From Deinandra increscens subsp. villosa (lineage: Eukaryota; Streptophyta; Magnoliopsida; Asterales; Asteraceae): a DNA stretch of 64,000 nt. Where the stretch lies: assembly GCA_039602395.1 (NCBI GenBank), contig JBCNJP010000006.1, forward strand, positions 56,199,502 to 56,263,501, read 5' to 3'. The position numbers were made by a program, and so were the translations under genes. This document shows, in pieces, positions 21,540 through 34,246 of this stretch (position 1 is the first letter of the stretch; each line of letters begins with the position of its first letter). Under the pieces are notes generated by a model. The model was not told the origin of the DNA. It did not search any database and worked only from the letters and a program-made list of their open reading frames with translations.

Positions 21540-23690
21540 GATGTTTTTCTATCGAAACATGCTAAAGTTGGACATTTTGCTCGTGAATGTCTAACATCTA
21601 AATCTGCCGATGCTAAACTTAAATGGGGTCAACATGCTCATTTGGTGGTCAATTCTACAAATAAAGATAAAAAAGCATTTGTTTATGTGGATGAAAGAAT
21701 GGCAGAAATTTTTTGGCATCCAAATTAATTTGCTTAGAATGTAGATCATGAATTTAGCAAGAATGCAAATTGTAATTTCAATTTCAGTGAAGCCAATACA
21801 GATAATGAAGCTGTTGCTTTAACGACTCGTCATGTAAGTGATACAATTCCGACTGATTCTGAAACCAGTTCCAAAGCAACAAAATTTGAAGAAAATCAAG
21901 CAAATGTGGTTGAGAAATCAAAAGAAGAAGAAGGTCTTAAATGTTCTAAGTGTGCTGGTTTAAATAATAAAAATGCTAGTTTGGAAAGAGATAGTAAGTT
22001 GTTAACTGAAGAGAGTGTGGTGTTGAAGCAAGATATAGAGCACTTTTAGAAGAAGTATTATGATTTAGTTCATGTTCATGAAAGTGTGATGAAAGAGAAA
22101 GCTGACTTATTTGAAGAATGTGAGAAAGCTAAAGCAGAAGCTAAAGAATCTGCTGAAGACTTTGAAGCTTTGTTTCAGAAAACTTATCCACTTCAACAAA
22201 AGTATGAAATGGTCAATGATATTGCGGTTGAAGCTGTTGATAAGGTGATTATTCTTCATAATGAAGTTGACAAGTTAAGGGCTGATAGTATCAATTATCG
22301 TGACAAAAATGAAGTTTTGACAAAGGACATTGATATTTTTAAGAAGAAGTGGGAGAATGTTCTTGAAGAATTGTTTGTAGAATGTGAAATACGAAAAACA
22401 TCATAAGTATGAATATAATGATTTAAGTGAGGAGTTTATTCAATCTCAAAAAGATTTGTCTGCTGCTCAACACAAGATTGGTGAACTAAAGCTGGAAATT
22501 TTAGATTTACGGCAAATCAAGAATTGCAATCTATCAACAACTTTGTTGATTTTTCTTTGTCTAACAAGGATAAAAGTGATGATGCTACAAAGGAAAAAGA
22601 TATTCACAAGGTTCCTTCACCAGTGGATTTATCTGAGTTTTCTTCTGCTCCTATTGAACAAAAGGCTGAATTATGGAATTATTCAAAGTTTGCAACTTCT
22701 GTCAAGAAGAAGAAATCTAAATCTGAAAAGAAGAAAGAGAAAGTTGGTGAAGCTTCTAAGTTTACCTCTGATTCCTCATTGTTGGAGAATGAAGTGGTGT
22801 TTGATAAAAGTGTAAATGGTCATTCTACTGCTACTTCATCTAATATTGAAACTACAAAGATTTTAGTCAAAGAGAACAAAATACCAGAGATTAAGCTCAC
22901 TTTTACACAACGTGCACATCAAACAAGTGTTGCTGGCACTTCTCAACCTGTATTATCCAAATCTTCTGGTTCTAAGTACAAATGACTAGGATTTGTTTAT
23001 CAAGAGAAGCATGTTCCAGTTCAAGAATCAAAGAAGAAAGAGAATGTTTTGAAGATTAAGAATCAAAAGAAATCATAACCTCCGAAGAAGCAACCTGCTG
23101 CTTTCTATTTAAAGAATTCTTATTATTCTGGAGGCTCGTCGTCAGATTACAAAGTTACATCACGTAGTAAATCTCCAAGGTATAATTCGTCTGATGATTT
23201 CTTTGACAAGTTTGGTTCTGATCATTCTTCTTTTTCTCAAAATTTAAGAATTTTTTCAAAAGATTTTAAACTTTGTGAAAGAGTTTGCTATGTATGTCGT
23301 CATCCTAGACATCTTGCTGCAAATTCTCCAACGACTGCATATATCCACAACATGCCAAATATGTGGATAATCATGGTGAAATTTTTTTTGAACCGTGCTC
23401 CCCAAAGGTCAAATCAACTCATAAGTCGTTATGGTCCCGACCAAAGACGCCGATTGATTCTGTTTCAGGTTCTGATCCAAAAATTTCGTCTACCATGATA
23501 TGGAAACTAAAAAAATGTTTCCAAGGTTAACAACATAGACTACGTGGAAGACACCAGGTGACCTGACGCTGTTGAATCGGGTCGATCCCAAAACGACTAA
23601 AGTTTATTTGGTGTCAGCACCTATTTCAGGAAGACTTATCGGTGGTTGCAAGGTTACTGATAATGTAATATCTGTGTTTTTAACTTAAAA
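21540..23690 (+). pseudogene. Copia-like gag with coiled coil and two CCHC relics, no pol
   Basis: Decayed coding sequence in shifting plus frames. It opens with a zinc-knuckle relic (KVGHFAREC near 21560) whose first cysteines are lost. A long Glu/Lys/Asp-rich coiled coil covers about 21960-22520 (EKADLFEECEKAKAEAKESA and following), then a Ser/Lys-rich stretch to 22985 (FTQRAHQTSVAGTSQP). A second CCHC relic, CYVCRHPRHLAANS, is near 23290, with its last cysteine changed. After a frame change an EPCSPK...TPIDSVSG tail follows. No protease, integrase or reverse transcriptase follows before the LTR at 25157, so the element was either gag-only or lost pol. Its 5' LTR is missing, and the sequence joins the gypsy leader near 21535. 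Confidence 0.6.
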
Positions 23691-25156
23691 TGAATTTCCA
23701 AATCATTTTCAAAATGCTTCACTACAAGTATTCGTGTTGGTTGATCAATTTTTCTTTGTTTTTCACTCCATCTCATTTTGAGGGGGAGTTTGTTTCTTGA
23801 AAAATACAAAAATGGTGTGTTGTTTTTCAATGAAAATCTAAAAAATAGAGTTTGTCATTTAGGGGGGGGGGGGGGATTTGAAAAGACAAAAACATTGAAA
23901 AATGAGAAATTGTATCCGACATAATTGGAAAATGATGGTACATTGGCTAACGTTGTCTGACTCATGGATAAACTAGATAAAAAAGTCATAAGACCATTGC
24001 TCGATGTGCTAGGTAGGTTCGGAAAATCAGAAAGTATACTAATGTGATATACACTAATCTAATGCTTGACCTAGTGGACAACATCTTGATGCGTATCTCA
24101 AGATATATCAAGAAAAAGTTATGTGAAAGAAAAATGAGAAGTCACTGTGTATACATGTGTTCATTTTGCAAAGATTTAAACTTGTATGATTTTCTTTATT
24201 TTCTCAAACGATCGGACTTTTTGTGCGTATCGAAAGATCGACCTAATTGTTGTTCGTTTGAGGTTCTGCTTTATTTTCTTTGGTGTTTCGTATAATTCAT
24301 CGGACTTTCTCTACGTGTCCACAAGACCGACCTGATTATTGTTGAATTATATTTCAACTTGATTTTATTTTTTATTTTGTCTAAATCCGAGGCCTTATCT
24401 ATGTACTGAAAGATCGACCTTAAGGTAGACGATTTAACGTTCTTATTTCTTTTTGCATGGAACACAGTTGACTATATCATGAATTCAATCACTATGTGTT
24501 AAATCACAAGTGAAATCACAAAGTGTGATAATCAAGAACATATCTGAGTATGTCTGGTAGTGTGGGGTACACTGGTCAATGCAAATTTAATCAATACTTT
24601 AACATATCCAGATGTTATGAGTATGATTATGCCTGAGTTTAAAGTTGGACAAATTATATCTGCAATCAACATGGCTTATGTGCTACAATAATCGAAATGA
24701 AGTGTAGTTCAGCAAGTTATCACCAATATGATCCCAACTTGTGATCTTTCTCGGAAAAGACAAAAATAGTGTCTGATTTTGTATTGCATTTATGTTTCAA
24801 TATCAGAAAATACCAAAAATATTTTAGGTGTGTTTTGATATAAAGTTTCTAAAAATCAAAAAGATTTTGTTTCTTATTTCTTTTTGATTAATCAACACCG
24901 AATACAAAATCAAGTTTCAAAATCAATATATCTTGGAGTCTCGAAGAGACATTTTGTGCCAAGATTATTTATGTTGACAGGTACTAAATGTAAAAATAGT
25001 ATCACAACTTCAAGTCTTCTAAAGATGTTGATAAAGAGATAACACACGCTGCAATGTCAAGTATTCGAGATCAGATTAATCGTCAAGATTAGGGAGAGTT
25101 TGATTGAAGATACGAGTTTATATGAAGATTGATACTGCACACGTCGAGAGGGAGTT
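23691..25156 (+). mobile_element. Non-coding 3' body of the gag-only element with repeats
   Basis: No coding sequence above 83 codons. A G-rich tract GAGGGGGAGTTTG near 23778 looks like an internal polypurine tract. Three imperfect repeats of about 95 bp, each with CGGACTTT...CTACGTGT...AGATCGACCT variants, span 24207-24430. The terminal polypurine tract GAGAGGGAGTT is at 25146-25156. Confidence 0.45.
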
Positions 25157-25458
25157 TGTTGATACATATTCTAGTTCGTCGTGTGAAGTATTGAGTACAA
25201 GAAAAAGCTACAAAAGTGTTGCTGTCCGAAGTGACCCGAACTGGCAGTTCGGGTGCACATGAACTAGCCCAAACTGGCAGTTCGGGTGACAGCTGGTTTG
25301 GTCATCTATGTGAAGCTATAAATAGGATCATCTTGTATATATTCAGTAGGACTTGTCAAATTTACTCTTTGAACTGAGTGTGTAATTCTCTGTGGTCTGA
25401 TAATACAAATCACATTGTATTTACTTTCTTGTGTCACTCGTTTACAACTCATTTTACA
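25157..25458 (+). mobile_element. 3' LTR of the gag-only copia-like element (about 302 bp)
   Basis: Starts TGTTGATACATATTC directly after the polypurine tract and probably ends ...CATTTTACA at 25458; the true end could be up to 35 bases further. A near-perfect palindrome, ACCCGAACTG-G-CAGTTCGGGT at 25234-25254, and a second diverged copy at 25267-25287 precede the TATA box CTATAAATAGG at 25315. Short LTR length fits copia. Confidence 0.6.
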
Positions 25459-25497
25459 TAGATTTCGATATGACCGAGTAGACGATCCATCGTTCAC

Positions 25498-26845
25498 GAT
25501 GATGGAAGCTAGAAAGTGGGAACCCCCAAAGAATCCAATGGAGGTGCGGAGTTTTCTAGGGTTAGCGGGCTACTATCGGATTTTTATACAAGACTTCTCG
25601 AAGATAGCCTTACCCATGACCAAATTAACCCGTAAAGACACCAAGTTTGTATGGGGTGCCGAGCAAGAAGAGGCTTTCCAAAGCCTTAAATAGAAACTGA
25701 TGCAAGCACCGGTTTTAACCCTCCAGGAGGGAACATAAGATATGTTGGTTTATTCTGATGCGTCAAAAATGGGCCTTGGTTGTGTTTTAATGCAACGGGG
25801 CAAGGTATATGCTTCTAGTCAATTAAAGGTGCATGAGCAAAATTACCCGACTCATGATTTGGAGTTGGCGGTGGTGGTGTTTGCCTTGAATATATGGTGA
25901 CACTATCTTTACAGGGTGAAATGCATAATTTTCACTGATCATAAGAGCCTCAAGTACTTTTTCGAGCAAAAAGAGTTAAATATGAGGCAACAAGATGGCT
26001 CGAGACCATCAAGGATTATGATTGTGAAATTCACTACCACCCGGGCAAGGCCAATAGGGTAGCGGATGCCCTTAGTTGAAAAAGAGATTATGCTCCTATC
26101 AAGGTGCGATCAATAAAGTTGGTGGTGACATCCAATTTAATCACCAAAATCAAAGAAGCTCAAGTTGAAGAAATAAAGGAAGAAAATCAAAGGAAAGAAC
26201 GAATTGTGGGCCAAGTGAAAAACTTAGTGGAAGAAGAAAGTGGGCCTAAAACCCGATTCGGGAGAATATGGGTTCCAAACACTTGCGAAGTGAAGAAGTT
26301 GTTACTTCATGAAGCCCATAAGTCGCCATACTCGATTCATCCGGGGCGAAAAAAATTTACCACGACTTGAAACGCGACTATTGGTGGCCCGGTATAAAGA
26401 GGGACATAGTTAAGTACGTGGGGAAGTGTTTGACTTGCTCACAAGTCAAGGCAGAGCACTAAAAGCCTTATGGCAAGCTCCAACTGTTAGAAATTCCAAC
26501 ACGGAAGTAGGAGCACGTGATTATGGATCTATTAACCAAACTGCCTAAAACACCCAAGGGTTTTGATGCAATATGGGTTTTTGTTGATAGATTGACCAAA
26601 GTGCTCATTTTATTCCAATCCGGGAGACTTATTCCTCGGAAAGAATGGCGGATGTGTATATCAACAAGATAATATCACGCTATGGAGTACCCGTATCGAT
26701 TGTGTCCGACCGGGATACCCGGTTCACCTCTCAACTTTAGAGGGAATTTCAGTAGTGGTTGGGTACAAAGCTTTTACTTAGTACCGCATACCACCCTCAG
26801 ACGGATTAGCAAAGTGAAAGGACAATCCAAATACTTGAAGACACT
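25498..26845 (+). pseudogene. Ty3/gypsy pol pseudogene (RT end, RNase H, integrase)
   Basis: Decayed plus-strand pol. The end of reverse transcriptase is clear (WEPPKNPMEVRSFLGLAGYY), then the RNase H region (LVYSDASKMGLGCVLMQRGK, FTDHKSLKYFFEQKELNMRQ). The integrase zinc-binding region follows (DYWWPGIKRDI, CLTCSQVKAEH), then the core (VSDRDTRF). Many stops and frame changes are present. It stops inside SERTIQILED, where the copia LTR begins. It is probably the rest of the element whose 5' LTR is at 18516, separated by the gag-only insertion and a deletion of gag, protease and most of RT. Confidence 0.8.
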
Positions 26846-26847
26846 CT

Positions 26848-28040
26848 TGGGATTTACAGTGGGTATCTGGGTTACCGATTTTAATTTTTATTAAAACCGA
26901 TTATATTTATTTAAATTAATTCATAATTAATTTAGCAGCGGAAATGATTTTAGAACATCACGAATACAAACCGTAAACAGGATCAGTCACCAATCGCAAC
27001 AAACACAGAAAAATAATTATTTAAAATAAATAATTAAAATTAATATCTAAATAAATTAGATATACCTTGGCGGGATCCGAGCAACCGCTCGAGACACCCG
27101 GATTCAACGGACTGTCGCTAGTACGAACTGAGAAATCTGACTCGAACCGACGGGTCCAATCATCTGTGAAGGCCGTCGACCATGGGTGGCGCGGCGGGGC
27201 GGTGGTAGTGGCAGACTTGCCACGGGTGGCGGCAACGACAAAACATGATCAATCAGGAGCACAACGGGAATCGTCCCCACTACGATCTCGTCACCGGCCG
27301 ATGGCGGTGGCGACGATACGGTGGCGGTGGTGGTGACCGGCGGGTATAGGGGCACCGACCATGGCGACAGGACGAGGCGCGGTGGCCTCGGCAGTGCCGG
27401 CAGCGCGAGGACCACCGGCCGACGATCACGTGGCGGTGGACGGTGAGCCGCGTCAGCGGTGGCGCTAGCCGCGACTGCGGCTAAGGCTGGCGACGACGAG
27501 CTCGGGCTTGTTCGGCTTCTTTCTCTAACCTCGAACACACGCTGGCTAAACGGGGATCCATCGGGATGAGGTGGGTATCGACGGTGGTGGCTACGGGCGT
27601 AGGAAATCCGATCGACGGCGGCTTGGGAGCCGGCTTGGGGTTCACAACGGCGAGGGAGGGAGAGGGAGAATTAGGGTTGTAATTTTGAGTAAGTAGTTCT
27701 CCAATTATCTCTCTCCCTATTTTAATATTAAAATCACGGACCGGGGTTTTGACGGACTGGGCCCGTTCGCGATCCTATCAAGTCCACCATTCTGATCAGT
27801 CTGTTAATCCAGTAACAACTGATCAATCCGTTTAATAAAAAACACGAGTGTTTTAGCCTAAAACGTTTTGTCGTTTAACTAAAAAAGTGAACAGTTATTT
27901 ATTTAATTGATCAATTGTTCGTTTTAATACTAATTAACGGGTAATTAGATTTATGGTCCGTTAACCCGGGTGTAACGCTTACGGGTCAATATCGGGCCGC
28001 GTTCGTTAGTTTGTCGGGTCAGGGCACCCTTTTTCCAACA
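26848..28040 (-). mobile_element. 3' LTR of a minus-strand Ty1/copia element
   Basis: Minus reading starts TGTTGGAAAAAGGGTGCCC at 28040, immediately after a polypurine tract (CCAAGTGGGAGAC, 28053-28041), and ends near 26848 where gypsy pol homology breaks off. The G/C-rich middle (27060-27660) produces long open frames by composition only. The exact left end is uncertain by about 20 bases. Confidence 0.65.
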
Positions 28041-28865
28041 GTCTCCCACTTGGACGGAACGCGACAGTTTAACGAGGGCAGTCAGAGGCACTCTAGCTAT
28101 GCATGGCTACACCAACCAATATTGACACTTGAAGTCGTCAGCCAAAGTATATCTGATTGTTAAATCAAACAGATTGATGACTTGTGCATTCATTGTCATA
28201 TGTTCCTTTCCGTATAAGACATTGATGAATTATGAGACATGGACTCTCATACATTATTCATCGATTATCGTTCTCGATACAATTCGAAGTGATCCAACAA
28301 ACACACAGTTAGTTTGGGTGAGGCGTCACACTTATCACTTGGAACCAACGAGGGCGCCATCTGTCTAACTGTTGCAGAAGCTAGAGTACAAAATTCCGTG
28401 TTGAGGCATACAACTCCCACTAAACTTCAGAGCCATTCCCAAAAGTAACTGTTATGGTTGGCAGTTACGCGATAACGTTAGGCTACAATCAAAGAATATT
28501 CCTTGATAGACGGGAGTTCGAATATGCGTCTCATGTATAAGGATACATTAGAGCATGCATTAATCAAGCAAGCAAGCCTTCCATGTTTGCGTTGCATGAT
28601 GCGAGTTATGTCCAACGTCATTCAGTAATGAGGTCCATGAGTTTGAACGTTAAACTGTTTTAAGGTTCAAGTAGTCATAATAGTCTTACTTTAGTATAGC
28701 TCCCACTAAAAAACTAATCGACTACGGACATTTAGAACAACGACTTGTTGTTCAAGGATTAAACGTATTAATATTGAACACAGTTATGTAATTCATTATT
28801 GCATAAAACAGATGGAATAAGAATAATATAGATAACTGTTAATGTTCATACATCCAAATGCTAAA
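28041..28865 (-). mobile_element. Copia 3' untranslated region with polypurine tract
   Basis: Sequence between the end of RNase H (28866) and the 3' LTR. It ends in the polypurine tract CCAAGTGGGAGAC. No coding sequence is seen; AACTCCCACTAAA-type pyrimidine tracts recur at about 28410 and 28690. Confidence 0.5.
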
Positions 28866-31800
28866 TCAAAACATGTCTTTAGCTAATCTAAGCGCTATCG
28901 CTTCTCTGTGGCGAACATGAGTCTCTTGAGTCATTGGCTTAGTGAAAGGGTCAGCTAAGTTTTGATATGTATGTACTTTGCTTATTTTAATTTCATTTCG
29001 GTCGACTACTTCTCTAATGTAGTGTAATTCCCTCATGATGTGCTTGGCCTTCTTGTGAGACCCTTGCTCTTTGGCTTGAGCTATAGCACCTGTGTTATCG
29101 CACAACATCTCGATTGGTTGCCTAATGCTTGGCACGACATTGAGATCGAATATGAATTTCTTCATCCATACAACTTCCTTAGCAGCTTCTGAGGCGGCTA
29201 TGTATTCGGATTCAGTAGTAGAATCTGCTACTACTGGCTGTTTTGAGCTTCTCCAAGAAACAGCCCCTCCGTTAAGAGTGAAAACGAATCCCCGACTGCG
29301 AGCGAGAGTCATCTCGGTCAGTCTGAAAAGCTGGCATCAGTGTAACACCGTACAGTGACCTCTTCGTCAACACCTCCGTATACGAAAAACATATCACTGG
29401 TGTTTCTCAAGTATTTTAGTATGTTCTTTACAGCCGTCCAGTGAGCTAGTCCTAGCGTCTGTTGGTATCGACTAGTCATGCTCAGTGCATACGAGACATC
29501 CGGTCGTGTGCAGAGCATGGCATACATGATAGATCCAATATCAGAGGCAAATGGGATTGATGCCATTTGGCTTATCTCTTGTTCCGTTTTAGGAGCTTGA
29601 GATTTGTCCAAGATTGTTCCCTTAGTCATGGGAACGGCTCCTCTCTTGGAGTTCCTCATGTTGAACCGTGCTATGATCTTATCGACGTATGTGCTTTGAC
29701 TGAGGCCCAAAAGGTGCTTAGATCGATCTCTGTGAATTTTAATTCCCAGAATGTAAGCGGCTTCTGCAAGATCTTTCATAGCGGAACAAGATGAAAGCCA
29801 TTTCTTAACTTCGTTAAGCATGGGTATGTTTTTTCCTATCATCAGTATATCGTCTATGTACAGTACGAGAAACGATATAGCGCTCCCACTTGCCTTTCTG
29901 TAAAAAACACAAGGTTCATCTTTATTTTGATCAAAACCAAACTCTTTGACCTTTTGATCAAAACGAAGATTCTAGCTTCGAGATGCTTGTTTGAGTCCAT
30001 AAATGGATTTGCTCAGCTTGCGAACCTTATTTGGCATTCTGCTGGATCGACAAAATCATCAGGCTGGACCATGTAGACATCTTCTTCAAGTTGTCCGTTC
30101 AGGAAGGTGGTTTTAACGCCCATTTGCCATATCACATAGTCATAGTATGCGGCTATGGCAAGGAGAATCCTAATCGATTTGATCATGACAACGGGCGAGA
30201 AGGTCTCATCATAGTCAATCCCTTGGGTTTGAGTGAAACCTTTCGCTACAAGCCGTGCCTTGTAGGTTTGCACATTTCCATGCATGCCAGTTTTTCTTTT
30301 AAAGATCCACTTGCTCCCTACTGCCCGCGAACCGGGGGGGGGGGGGTAGCTCAATCAAGTCCCAGACATGATTGTCACGTATGGACTGCATCTCAGCGTT
30401 CATGGCTTCAAGCCATTTGTCAGATTCTGGATCTGACATAGCAACTTTGTAGTTAGTAGGATCATCGTTAGAATCGGCTATTAACAAAACGTCAAAGGAT
30501 TTATGATAGCCAAGGTATCTTTCAGGCTCTTTGCGCGTCCTTTCGCTTCTACGAACACGTGTGCTTGTGCTTGGATCTGATGGTGCAACAATCATTTGTC
30601 GGTCAGATGCAGCGACCGTTTCAAGGTTAGGTGTATCTCGAATCACTTCAAGATCCACCGAATCACTATTTGTTCCTCGAGTAAGGAATTCTTTCTCAAG
30701 GAATTTACCTTTCCTTTTGATGGAAATGGTATTTGCACCAGGATGGTAAAAGTAATAGCTGATATTACCATAGTATTCAATGAAAGTTACCTTTTTGCCT
30801 CGGGGATCGAGCTTGTTGTTAGATTCACTGGTGACATAAGCTTCACATCCCCACACTCTGAGGTATGATATTTTAGGAGAAGATCCATGCCATATCTCAT
30901 ATGGGGTCTTGTCTACTTTCTTGGTCAGTGCCAGATTTATTAGGCGAGAGGCGGTTAAGATGGCATACCCCCAAAAGGAGTGTGGCAAGGTCGTCTTGCA
31001 CATCATTAATCAAACCATGTTTAGCAAAGTTCGATTCCTCCTTTCACTCACGCCATTTAACTGGGGTGTTCCGGGAGGAGTAGGTTGTGAAACGATTCCA
31101 CATTCCTTGAGATGATTGAGGAATTCAGGGCTTAGGTATTCGCCACCTCTATCAGATCGAAGTATTTTGATAGTTCGACTCAGCTGATTTTGTACTTCGT
31201 TTTGAAGCTCTTTGAACTTGTCAAAAGTTTCATGCTTGTGTTTCATCAGATAGACACAAGCATATCTGTTGTAGTCATCGATAAAAGTCACAAAGTACCG
31301 TTCACGATTTTCCGTCTCGGTTCGAATGGGGCCACACACGTCAATGTGAATAATGCCTAACAATCCTTGGGCCCGTTCACCTGTATGGGTGAAGGGTGAC
31401 TTGGTTAATTTACCATATAAACATGCTTTGTATTGATCGAAGGAATCTGCATCTTGGGACTCGAGAATCCTTGACAGTTTGTAGCTTCTTAATGCGAGCC
31501 TTGCTTATGTGACCAAGTCTATGGTGCCATAACGAGGATTCGTTACTATTAGCTTTGCTTCTTTTAGAAACATGATAGAGCTGATAAATTGTTTGAACTT
31601 CTATTTCATATATACCACGTCGAGTTTTAGCCTTGAAATAAAAGATGTCATTAAGTTAAGTATTAATTGAATTGCCATTGAATTTATACCGAAAACCTTG
31701 TTCTAACAACGAAGAGAAAAATATGATATTCCTGGATAAACCAGGTGCATATAAACAGTTAACTAATGTAACTACAAGGCCAGTCTGCCATGAAAAAGAA

Positions 31801-32077
31801 TATGTAACAGGATCAAGTACCGGGACTCTTTTCCCGTCACAAAAGATGTGGTCCATGACGCCTTGACCTGTCTTCTTCCACTTCTCAGGTTCCTGCAAAA
31901 CATTAATGATGTGGTAACCACATCTAGTATCAAATACCCATGAATTGGAGGAAACAGTGAAAAGTTCAATAACGTGTATTGACATACCTGATGAGCAACC
32001 CTTATTAGGGTTCTTGGTCATCTTCAGCTTTGCAAGATGAACGGGACAGTTATGACGCCAGTGTCCTGTTTTGTTGC
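28866..32077 (-). pseudogene. Ty1/copia gag-pol pseudogene, 5' part in the gap
   Basis: Reading leftwards from the gap: a zinc-knuckle tail (NKTGHWRHNCP), a protease-like stretch (SNSWVFDTRCGYHI), integrase with its three acidic positions in context (IHIDVCGP, RSDRGGEY, NGVSERRNR, 31363-31010), then reverse transcriptase (KARLVAKGFTQTQGIDY; catalytic block YIDDILMIG near 29850) and RNase H (ADSTTESEYIAASEAAKEVV, 29312-28866). The D-T-G active site of protease reads DTR. RT is broken at a G run at 30336-30348, and stops occur at about 31009, 29970 and 29317. Order protease-integrase-RT-RNase H defines copia. Dead copy. Confidence 0.85.
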
Positions 32078-32577
32078 NNNNNNNNNNNNNNNNNNNNNNN
32101 NNNNNNNNNNNNNNNNNNNNNNNNNNNNNNNNNNNNNNNNNNNNNNNNNNNNNNNNNNNNNNNNNNNNNNNNNNNNNNNNNNNNNNNNNNNNNNNNNNNN
32201 NNNNNNNNNNNNNNNNNNNNNNNNNNNNNNNNNNNNNNNNNNNNNNNNNNNNNNNNNNNNNNNNNNNNNNNNNNNNNNNNNNNNNNNNNNNNNNNNNNNN
32301 NNNNNNNNNNNNNNNNNNNNNNNNNNNNNNNNNNNNNNNNNNNNNNNNNNNNNNNNNNNNNNNNNNNNNNNNNNNNNNNNNNNNNNNNNNNNNNNNNNNN
32401 NNNNNNNNNNNNNNNNNNNNNNNNNNNNNNNNNNNNNNNNNNNNNNNNNNNNNNNNNNNNNNNNNNNNNNNNNNNNNNNNNNNNNNNNNNNNNNNNNNNN
32501 NNNNNNNNNNNNNNNNNNNNNNNNNNNNNNNNNNNNNNNNNNNNNNNNNNNNNNNNNNNNNNNNNNNNNNNNNNNNN
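32078..32577. other. Assembly gap (500 N)
   Basis: Exactly 500 N. It removes most of the copia gag and whatever joins it to the LTR on the right. Confidence 0.99.
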
Positions 32578-33229
32578 ACACTAATTCTGCGACCTGTAGC
32601 TGCGTCGCGTATCGCGCCAAACTGCATATATCCCCTCGCGATACGCGAGGGGGGGGGGGGTAGGCAGATTTTTGTTTTGTATATTTTGTTTTTCTTTTTA
32701 ACCGTTCGCTACTCGTTTCAACTCGATAACCTCTAAAATTTTACGAGCAACTTATATTAACCTTATAAAACACTAGGGAACATTAAAATATGATTTTTGA
32801 AATTTACGTGACTCCCGGTTATTAACGGATTTGCACGAAAAACGATAAATTCATTTATTTGCGTTTTAATTAACAAAATCGATCCAAAATTCAACCAATT
32901 GGTTTTCAATGTTATAAAATGATTGTAGGATATTTTAAAATATATATTTTGAGATAAAAACCCCGAGATTCCCGGTAAACGATAAATTGAATATCGAAAT
33001 CCCGTAAAAGCACAAAATTGCTTTATTTTTGTTTTAATCAAATTGTTTAACCTAAAACTTTTCAAATTTATTACTTTGCTTTCAAAAATGATTATCGAGT
33101 ATCCCGAACATAATTTAATTGTTTAATTTAAATGAATTCTTCCGGTAATTGTTAAATCAAAACTCCGATTTGTGTTACAAGTTTAAATTCAGGTCAGGTT
33201 TTGTGAATGGGTCGGACACGGGTGTTACA
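32578..33229 (+). mobile_element. Right part of a gypsy LTR ending GGTGTTACA
   Basis: Ends GGGTGTTACA at 33229, directly against a LINE fragment. Near the gap, GTCGCGTATCGCGCC and the perfect hairpin CCCCTCGCG-ATA-CGCGAGGGG (32632-32652) are followed by a TATA-like GTATATTTTG at about 32678. It differs from the LTR end at 21310, so it is another family or subfamily. The start is lost in the gap. Confidence 0.55.
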
Positions 33230-33815
33230 TTATCGACCCTCAAGTTCGTATGAATCTTACACAGGTCAGAAATCGAGAATGCATAAACTTGAGGGATTCT
33301 GCACCACATTGAGACAGCACTCCAAACTCTGGCCGCAACCTCGCACGAAATCAAAATGTGGTCAGCCGTTTCCTCCATGTTCCTGCACAATGGACACAAC
33401 CCCAAACCGACAGCCACCCCCTCCTAATCAGGCTATCAGCAGTGGCGATGCGCCCCATCTGAGCTCTCCAAACGAACACGTTGACCTTAATGGGTACCCA
33501 CCTACACCAGTCCAAGATAAAATCAGGCCGGGGCACCTGATCATGGATCAAAGATTTTAAATTTTTGACCGCAAACAACTCCAGAGGAGGGATGGACGAC
33601 CCCCTAACCAGATTCACAAGGTCGATTCCCCGGTTTAAAAAGGCCCCGTTGATCTTCGAAAGACTTCTCCACACCCCGGAAGAAGCAGGATTGAAAGAGG
33701 TTAACCCCGTTGCCCATAGGCATCCCATGTAACCCAACAATCACTCTACGCCATAACTTAGACTCCTCCTTAAATCTGCCCCACCATTTGGCAAGGAGGC
33801 AAATATTGACTACAC
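33230..33815 (-). pseudogene. LINE ORF2 C-terminal fragment
   Basis: Minus strand, several frames. LAKWWGRFKEESKLWRRVI begins the fragment at 33815, then DFILDWCRWVPIKVNVFVWRA, and the zinc-binding end LCPLCRNMEETADHILISCE near 33380. These match the region after RT in plant LINEs. Frameshifts separate the pieces. It was cut on the left by the LTR that ends at 33229. Confidence 0.75.
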
Positions 33816-33823
33816 CATACTTA

Positions 33824-33950
33824 AATAATATTTTTTATACCTTTATCATTATATTTTCTCTCTCCTCTACTCACAACCACTCACAACCAAACCTTAGATT
33901 ATACAGATTTACACTCACATATTTTTTAAAAAACCTACCGTGAATGCTCT
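33824..33950. repeat. Truncated Tourist-type MITE
   Basis: TAATATTTTTTATACC through ACTCACAACCACTCACAACC to CCGTGAATGCTCTTA matches the right half of the complete MITE at 61695-61984. The left half is missing. Confidence 0.6.
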
Positions 33951-34243
33951 TACATAGGACTTAGCTGCTGACTTCAGCCTGACAAATAATTGTTTCGTCG
34001 GCTAGGGGTTGCCTCCTTTTTAGTAAGCAAAAGGTCAAGGTTATTTTATAAAAAAATAGTTGGTCAAAATAATATTTTGAATAGTTTCCCAATTAAATAA
34101 GCATATTATAAAACTAAGTTTTAAGTGATGTAGAGCTGTGTTTCTACTTGATCAATACAATATCTTTGAAATTGATCAAATATATATATAGTAATGGATG
34201 TGAAAAACTGTTTTTACTTTTATTTTGTATTTGTAGCAAACAT
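33951..34243. other. Spacer, nothing recognised
   Basis: A/T-rich sequence without ORFs or clear repeats, ending at the TTA target site of the following MITE. Confidence 0.45.
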
Positions 34244-34246
34244 TTA

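Noticed and set aside
27067..27540. Open frames of 89 and 144 codons
   Set aside because: G/C-rich middle of a copia LTR; proline/alanine/arginine composition with no motif, and position inside the LTR argue against a gene.
32024..32736. Long frames running through N
   Set aside because: They are produced by the assembly gap.
18516..33229. A single complete gypsy element with LTRs at 18516-21310 and ending at 33229
   Set aside because: The two LTR ends share only the GGTGTTACA terminus; their inner sequences differ, so they are not a pair.
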